This document shows positions 21,708-25,297 of a DNA stretch of 25,297 nt, piece after piece. The notes beneath the pieces were generated by a model, which searched no databases, was not told where the DNA came from, and saw only the letters and a program-made list of their open reading frames with translations. Origin of the DNA: an uncultured Archangium sp. (GTDB lineage Bacteria > Myxococcota > Myxococcia > Myxococcales > Myxococcaceae); NCBI GenBank assembly GCA_946479335.1, contig CAMLFP010000033.1, positions 1 through 25,297 of the forward strand, given 5' to 3'. How positions within the stretch are numbered: position 1 is the first letter of the stretch; each line of letters begins with the position of its first letter. Made by a program: the position numbers and the translations under genes.

Positions 21708-22262
21708 CTACTCGCCGCGGCCGCTGACGAAGAACACGTCGGAGAACTCGGGCTTCACGGCGCCGGTCGCGGGGTCCTTCAACCACGGCATCGCGAAGCG
21801 CGCGGGCACCCGCACCGTCTCTACCGGCTTCCACGTGCGGAAGACGAGGTCCCACAGCGGGGAGGTGACGCCGTGGTTGAAGCGCGTGTCGGAATAGTGG
21901 TGCGCGAAGTGGTGGCGGCGCGCCCAGCGGCCGTACGCGTTGAGGCCCGCGTGGGTGTGCTCGCGCCGGTGCAGCACCTCGTAGGTCACGTAGAAGCCGA
22001 TGAGCCCGATGACGAAGGCGCCGCCGTGCGGGACGCCCGCCAGCCAGATCGCCGGAGGAGTGACCAGCGCGGTGAAGGCCAGCGTCGCCAGCGCCTTCTT
22101 CCACGTGGGCGCGAAGTAGTCGCCCTCGCTGTGGTGCCGCACGTGTTCGGTCGCGAACGGGTTGGGGCGCGTCTTCGCCTCGTGCCCGAGGAAGCGGTGA
22201 ATCAGGTACTCCAGCAACGACCAGGTCAAGACGCCGAGCAGCACCGCGAGAACGAGGGTCAT
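21708..22262 (-). CDS. Fatty acid hydroxylase / sterol desaturase superfamily protein
   Basis: This 184-residue di-iron membrane enzyme shows the histidine clusters of the superfamily: EYLIHRFLGH (18-27), EHVRHHSEGDYF (39-50), RREHTHAG and RRHHFAHHYSDTRFNHGVTSPLWD. Hydrophobic segments flank them (1-17, 58-78, 82-96). Its short length is close to bacterial FA2H-like or carotenoid hydroxylase-like members, which add a hydroxyl group to lipid chains or rings. The substrate cannot be read from sequence. Its ATG overlaps the stop of the TetR gene upstream (ATGA), so regulator and enzyme form one unit. Confidence 0.88.
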   Translation of the reverse strand: MTLVLAVLLGVLTWSLLEYLIHRFLGHEAKTRPNPFATEHVRHHSEGDYFAPTWKKALATLAFTALVTPPAIWLAGVPHGGAFVIGLIGFYVTYEVLHRREHTHAGLNAYGRWARRHHFAHHYSDTRFNHGVTSPLWDLVFRTWKPVETVRVPARFAMPWLKDPATGAVKPEFSDVFFVSGRGE

Positions 22263-23008
22263 GTGAGCGCTCCTTCGGGAAGTGACGCCAGCGCGGCGTC
22301 GACGGTCTTCGGTGCGCCGCCCCAGCCGACCAGCAGCGTGCGCACCGCGTGGGAGACGAGCGGCGCGAGCTCCAGGAGCCCGGTCGAGAAGCGCGCCTGC
22401 TTCTGCAACTGCAGCAGGCCCTGCAGCTGCGCGAAGAGGCAGATGGTGCGCGTGAACTCACCGCCATGCGCGGCGTCGTCTCCCGGGGGCGCGGCGAGCT
22501 GGCCGGCCTTCGTCGCGTCACCCAGCGCCGACGCGAGCTGCTCCAGCAGCGCCACCGCGCGCTCCGCGACCGGCGCCGCGGCCTTCGTCTCGAGCAGCAC
22601 GCGCGGCGCCGCGATGGTGGCGGAGAGGAGCCCGAAGGGGTGCGGCCGCTCCCGCGCGAAGCGGCGGTACGCGTGCGCCAGCGCGAAGACGCGCGGCAGC
22701 GGTCGCGCAGGCTGGGGCAGGGCGCTCTCGGCGCTCAGCAGGAAGACCTGCAGCTCGTCGAGCACCTGGCCCACCAGCGCCGCGAGCAGCGCGTCCTTCC
22801 CCGGGAAGTACCGGTACAGCGCGCCGGGCGTGTAGGCCGCGGCCTCGGCGAGGCGCCCCATGGAGAGCGCCTCCAGCCCACCCTCCGCCACCAGCTCCAT
22901 CGCCGCGTCGAGGATGCGCGCGTGGTTCGCGTCGCGGCGCCGCGCGCGTGGGGTCTGCCGGGGGGCGTCGTGGGGAGTGTGAAGCATGCAGTAATTCGTA
23001 AATGCCAT
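22259..23008 (-). CDS. TetR-family transcriptional regulator
   Basis: The protein has up to 249 residues. The N-terminal helix-turn-helix is clear: ARILDAAMELVAEGGLEALSMGRLAEAAAYTPGALYRYFPGKDALLAALV, with the typical G-x-LY-x-YF-x-x-K-x-x-L. The ligand domain follows. A Pro/Arg-rich segment precedes the DNA-binding region. Two ATGs are possible, 23008 and 22987 (residue 8). Neither has a Shine-Dalgarno, and the bases between them are unusually A/T-rich (TTTACGAATTAC), so the downstream ATG with a promoter or operator just before it is a real alternative. It probably controls the coupled hydroxylase gene and perhaps the divergent gene at 23089. Confidence 0.92.
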   Translation of the reverse strand: MAFTNYCMLHTPHDAPRQTPRARRRDANHARILDAAMELVAEGGLEALSMGRLAEAAAYTPGALYRYFPGKDALLAALVGQVLDELQVFLLSAESALPQPARPLPRVFALAHAYRRFARERPHPFGLLSATIAAPRVLLETKAAAPVAERAVALLEQLASALGDATKAGQLAAPPGDDAAHGGEFTRTICLFAQLQGLLQLQKQARFSTGLLELAPLVSHAVRTLLVGWGGAPKTVDAALASLPEGALT

Positions 23009-23088
23009 TCACGGTTTGAAAGATCAAGGGGCCCCCGGGCCACCGCCTGGACTCGCGGTGCGCGGCGGCTGCCCCTACACTGCGGGGC

Positions 23089-23514
23089 ATGACCCTCGCG
23101 CTCGTCACCTCGCTGTGGTTGTGCAGTGCGCCCGCCGCTCCACCGCCGTCGGCGTCGCTGTTGGGGCAGCTCCCGGTGCGGCAGGGCCTGCTGGTGGAGG
23201 AGCTCGGCTCGGCGCAGCGCGGCTTCGAGATCTACCGGGGCGTGAAGAACGTCGTCGCGGGGTCGGTCTTGCTGGCCCTCGCGGCGGGCTCGCTCACCGG
23301 CGGCATCTACGCGTTGACGCAGGCGCCGCTCGCCGTGGGCGGGCTCCACACCGCGCTCCTCGCGCTGGGGTGGACCTTCACCGGCCTCGGCATCCTCTTC
23401 GCGGTGATCGGCATACCGCTGCTCATCGTCGGCATCGTGCAGCTGTCGCACCGGCCGCCGGGTCACGTGCAGCTCGGCGTGACGGAGCGCGGCGCGCTCG
23501 CCGTCTTCTTCTGA
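23089..23514 (+). CDS. Small exported or membrane protein with two helices
   Basis: I do not recognise this 141-residue protein. It starts with a short hydrophobic signal-like segment (LALVTSLWLCSAPAA). A polar region with VRQGLLVEELGSAQRGFEIYRGVKN follows, then two hydrophobic helices (about 54-76 and 88-118), and ends in a short polar tail. It resembles the many small myxobacterial membrane proteins encoded near transporters. No Shine-Dalgarno precedes ATG 23089, but TACACT ends seven bases upstream, so a leaderless transcript is possible. It diverges from the TetR gene (80 bases apart) and converges with the dehydrogenase gene six bases on. Confidence 0.7.
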   Translation: MTLALVTSLWLCSAPAAPPPSASLLGQLPVRQGLLVEELGSAQRGFEIYRGVKNVVAGSVLLALAAGSLTGGIYALTQAPLAVGGLHTALLALGWTFTGLGILFAVIGIPLLIVGIVQLSHRPPGHVQLGVTERGALAVFF

Positions 23515-23520
23515 CGGCGC

Positions 23521-24330
23521 TCACTTCACGTCGGTGGTCACCAGCATCTTCTTCATCTGGCGGGTGATGACCTCGATCGCCTTGCGAGGGGCGAGCCGGT
23601 ACAGCTTGTCGAGCGCCTTCGAGTCCTTCCCGACGTGCACGTAGAGCGCGTCGCGCTCGATGCCCTTGATGATGGCGCGGGCCGCGGCGTCGGGCTCCAG
23701 CATCATCTTCGAGGCCTTGTCGGCTGCGCCCTCGGGCTGCTTGAGGCCGGAGTTGCTCATGATGTTGGTGTGGATGGCGCCGGGGAAGACGAGGCTGACG
23801 TGCACGTGGCTGCCCAGCAGCTCCGCGTACAGCGATTCGGTCAACAGCTTCACCGCCGCCTTCGACGCGCCGTACGCCGCCTGCCCGGGGAAGGGCATGA
23901 ACCCGCCCATGCTCGAGACGTTCACCAGGTGCGCCTCGGGCCGCTCCAGCAGGTGCGGGAGGAACGCCTTGGTCATGTGCAACGTGCCGCGCCAGTTCAC
24001 GTTGAAGACGCGGTCGATGACGGCGTAGTCGAGGTCCTTCACGTCGGCGAATGGCTGGATGATGCCCGCGTTGTTGATGACGCAGTCGACGGCGCCGAAG
24101 CGCGCCTTGACCGCCGCCGGGAAGGCGTCGACCGCCGCGCGATCGGTGATGTCGAGCGGCTGCGTGAAGAGCTCGGCATGGGCCGCCAGCGCCGCCGTCT
24201 CCTCGAGCGTCTTGGGGTTCAGGTCTGCCGCCGCCACCTTCGCGCCGTGCTTCAGCAGCGCGAAGGTCAGCTCACGGCCCATCCCGCTCCCCGCTCCAGT
24301 CACCACCACGACCTTGTCCTTGAGGTTCAT
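23521..24330 (-). CDS. Short-chain dehydrogenase/reductase (SDR)
   Basis: This is a 269-residue classical SDR using NAD(P)H. KVVVVTGAGSGMGRELTFALLKHGAKVAAADLN is the Rossmann nucleotide site (TGxxxGxG), NNAG is present, and the catalytic Ser (VNVSSMGG), Tyr and Lys (YGASKAAV) are intact. The tail after the substrate loop is basic. The Asp ending beta-2 (AAADLN) favours NAD(H). ATG 24330 is chosen over GTG 24357 because conserved sequence begins there and a good promoter (CTGACA, 17 bases, CATATT) ends seven bases before it, implying a leaderless mRNA. It diverges from a TetR gene that probably represses it. The substrate is unknown. Confidence 0.93.
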   Translation of the reverse strand: MNLKDKVVVVTGAGSGMGRELTFALLKHGAKVAAADLNPKTLEETAALAAHAELFTQPLDITDRAAVDAFPAAVKARFGAVDCVINNAGIIQPFADVKDLDYAVIDRVFNVNWRGTLHMTKAFLPHLLERPEAHLVNVSSMGGFMPFPGQAAYGASKAAVKLLTESLYAELLGSHVHVSLVFPGAIHTNIMSNSGLKQPEGAADKASKMMLEPDAAARAIIKGIERDALYVHVGKDSKALDKLYRLAPRKAIEVITRQMKKMLVTTDVK

Positions 24331-24337
24331 GCCCTGC

Positions 24338-24366
24338 AATATGGCACTCGGTGTCACAATTGTCAG
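24338..24366 (-). promoter_or_regulatory. Promoter of the SDR gene, overlapping a divergent promoter
   Basis: On the minus strand CTGACA (24366-24361) and CATATT (24343-24338) are 17 bases apart, five of six and four of six matches to the housekeeping consensus. Seven bases separate the -10 from ATG 24330. On the plus strand TTGTCC (24314-24319) and CAATAT (24337-24342), also 17 apart, could drive the TetR gene. Confidence 0.5.
24342..24356. promoter_or_regulatory. Candidate TetR operator between divergent genes
   Basis: TGGCAC-TCG-GTGTCA is an inverted repeat with five of six arm bases symmetric. It lies between the -35 and -10 of the SDR promoter and overlaps the TetR start codon, where a repressor would block both genes. 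Confidence 0.45.
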
Positions 24367-24929
24367 TCAGCCGCGCAGGGCCCGGCCGTCCAGCGGAGTC
24401 GGACCCCGAGGAGATCGCCGCCGTCGCGCTCTCGCTCTTCGAGAAGAAGGGATACGCGCGCGTGACGATGGCCGACGTCGCGACCGCCGCGCGGGTGAGC
24501 CGGCGCACGCTGTTCCGGCTGTTCCCCTCGAAGGCCGAGCTCGCGTGGGCCGGAGTGTCGGAGGTCACCTCGCTGACCGAGGCGCTCGCCGCCTCGCTCC
24601 CGAAGGCCCACGCCGACGTCGCCGGTGTGCTCGACAAGGTGCTCGCGCCGGTGCTGGTGCGCCTCGGCTCCCCGAAGGCCATGCGCTTCGCGCGGCGCCG
24701 GCTGCGCATCATCGCCTCGTCACCGGAGCTGATGCAGCACGCGTCGCTCGACGGCGTGCAGCGGCGGCTCGCGGTGGTGTTGGGGCGCGGGCGCGCGACG
24801 TCGAGGTCGCGACTGGCGGCGCGCAGCATCGTGGCCGTGGGCTTCGGCGCGATGCTGTGGTGGGCGGAGCACGGCGGGCGCATGACGCCGCTGGAGGCCA
24901 CCCGCGAGGCCTTTCGCGCGCTGCGCTGA
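24351..24929 (+). CDS. TetR-family transcriptional regulator, divergent from the SDR
   Basis: This is a 192-residue regulator. After GRPAESDP comes the helix-turn-helix EEIAAVALSLFEKKGYARVTMADVATAARVSRRTLFRLFPSKAELAW, a textbook TetR DNA-binding domain with F-x-x-F-x-S-K. The C-terminal ligand domain (70-192) has no readable ligand hint. GTG 24351 is the outermost start, and TTG 24360 is possible. There is no Shine-Dalgarno for either. The dyad at 24342-24356 suggests autoregulation together with repression of the SDR gene. Confidence 0.92.
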   Translation: MSQLSVSRAGPGRPAESDPEEIAAVALSLFEKKGYARVTMADVATAARVSRRTLFRLFPSKAELAWAGVSEVTSLTEALAASLPKAHADVAGVLDKVLAPVLVRLGSPKAMRFARRRLRIIASSPELMQHASLDGVQRRLAVVLGRGRATSRSRLAARSIVAVGFGAMLWWAEHGGRMTPLEATREAFRALR

Positions 24930-24984
24930 ATCGTGGAATACACCGGGCGCAAGGGCTCGCCGGCGGCGCGGCCCGGGAGGGTCC

Positions 24985-25297
24985 ATGGTCTGCGTCACCT
25001 TGATTCGCCACGCCATCGCCGATGAGGGGCCCGACGACGCGGCGCGCCCGCTCTCGAAGGAGGGGCGGCGCCGGTTCCGCAAGAGCGTGGAGACGCTGGC
25101 GCGGCTCGGCGTGCGCTTCGAGAAGGTGCTGCACTCGCCGAAGCGGCGCGCGCTGGAGACCGCGGAGCTGCTGCGCCCGGTCTGCGCGGGTGCGTTCGAG
25201 GTCACGCCGCTGTTGACCCGGGAGCCCACCCGCGACCTGTTGCCGCTGCTCGACGTGCATGAGCTCGCGGTGGGCGGCCACCAGCCGCACCTCTCGG
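24985..25297 (+). CDS. sixA: SixA-type phosphohistidine phosphatase, 5' part
   Basis: The frame is open from ATG 24985 to the window edge (104 codons seen). GGGAGG a few bases upstream is a strong ribosome binding site. The product starts VCVTLIRHAIADEGPDDAARPLSKEGRRRF, the histidine phosphatase RH motif (catalytic His9) followed by the D-x-x-R-P-L-S/T-x-x-G pattern of SixA. SPKRRALETAELL supplies the second arginine, and GGHQPHLS near the cut is the usual second histidine region. SixA removes phosphate from the histidine of phosphotransfer proteins. The full protein would need about 55 further residues. Confidence 0.88.
   Translation, partial: MVCVTLIRHAIADEGPDDAARPLSKEGRRRFRKSVETLARLGVRFEKVLHSPKRRALETAELLRPVCAGAFEVTPLLTREPTRDLLPLLDVHELAVGGHQPHLS

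Overview
GENERAL CHARACTER. This is a densely coded, very GC-rich window with strong third-position GC bias and many antisense shadow frames. Several family markers point to a myxobacterium (Myxococcota, most like Myxococcus/Cystobacterineae). They are a DUF2378 protein, a Myxococcus-type PilZ protein, a secreted trypsin-like protease with a MYXO-CTERM-like tail, and an RNase E/G with an acidic/alanine-rich insert. The species cannot be named from the sequence. No rRNA, tRNA, CRISPR array, insertion sequence or phage gene was seen.

LEFT PART (1-5521). A truncated exported protein (minus strand) diverges from an acylphosphatase/DUF3052 pair. A 303-base structured leader then precedes an RNase E/G gene, a PilZ gene starting on the next base, a YihY/BrkB-type membrane protein and an HU/IHF-type DNA-binding protein. 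A secreted serine protease follows on the minus strand, overlapping the HU gene tail to tail.

CENTRE (6749-16067): the core of the window is a non-flagellar type III secretion (T3SS) locus on the minus strand. In transcription order it holds an unassigned Gly/Ser-rich candidate structural or secreted protein, SctI, SctJ, a FliG-like/SctK-position protein, a hairpin terminator, SctQ (with a probable internal start), a FliO-like protein, SctR, SctS and SctT. A DUF2378 gene on the opposite strand then interrupts the series, followed by SctU and SctV. No SctN ATPase, SctL, SctC secretin or SctD is present between the flanking housekeeping genes.

The genes form three transcription units (16067 to 13884, 13730 to 10465, 9825 to 6749). 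Each has a GC-rich dyad GTCT-N8-AGAC 71-84 bases before its first start codon. I found this dyad nowhere else in the window. Downstream of it each has a second element resembling the -24 part of a sigma-54 promoter, best conserved between units 1 and 2 (17 of 20 bases identical). I read this as one dedicated regulator driving a split T3SS regulon, possibly together with the divergent PilZ and DUF2378 genes. With the flagellum-like FliO and FliG features, this is the most interesting content of the window.

RIGHT PART (16254-25297). A second PilZ gene diverges from T3SS unit 1. It is followed by a lone CheY-like receiver, a large FtsX/MacB-type permease without its ATPase, a FUSC-family membrane protein, a TetR regulator coupled to a fatty-acid-hydroxylase/sterol-desaturase-type enzyme, a small two-helix membrane protein, a short-chain dehydrogenase divergent from a second TetR regulator with overlapping promoters and a dyad operator, and the 5' part of a SixA-type phosphohistidine phosphatase. 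Several genes here have a -10-like hexamer only 6-8 bases before the start codon, which suggests leaderless mRNAs.
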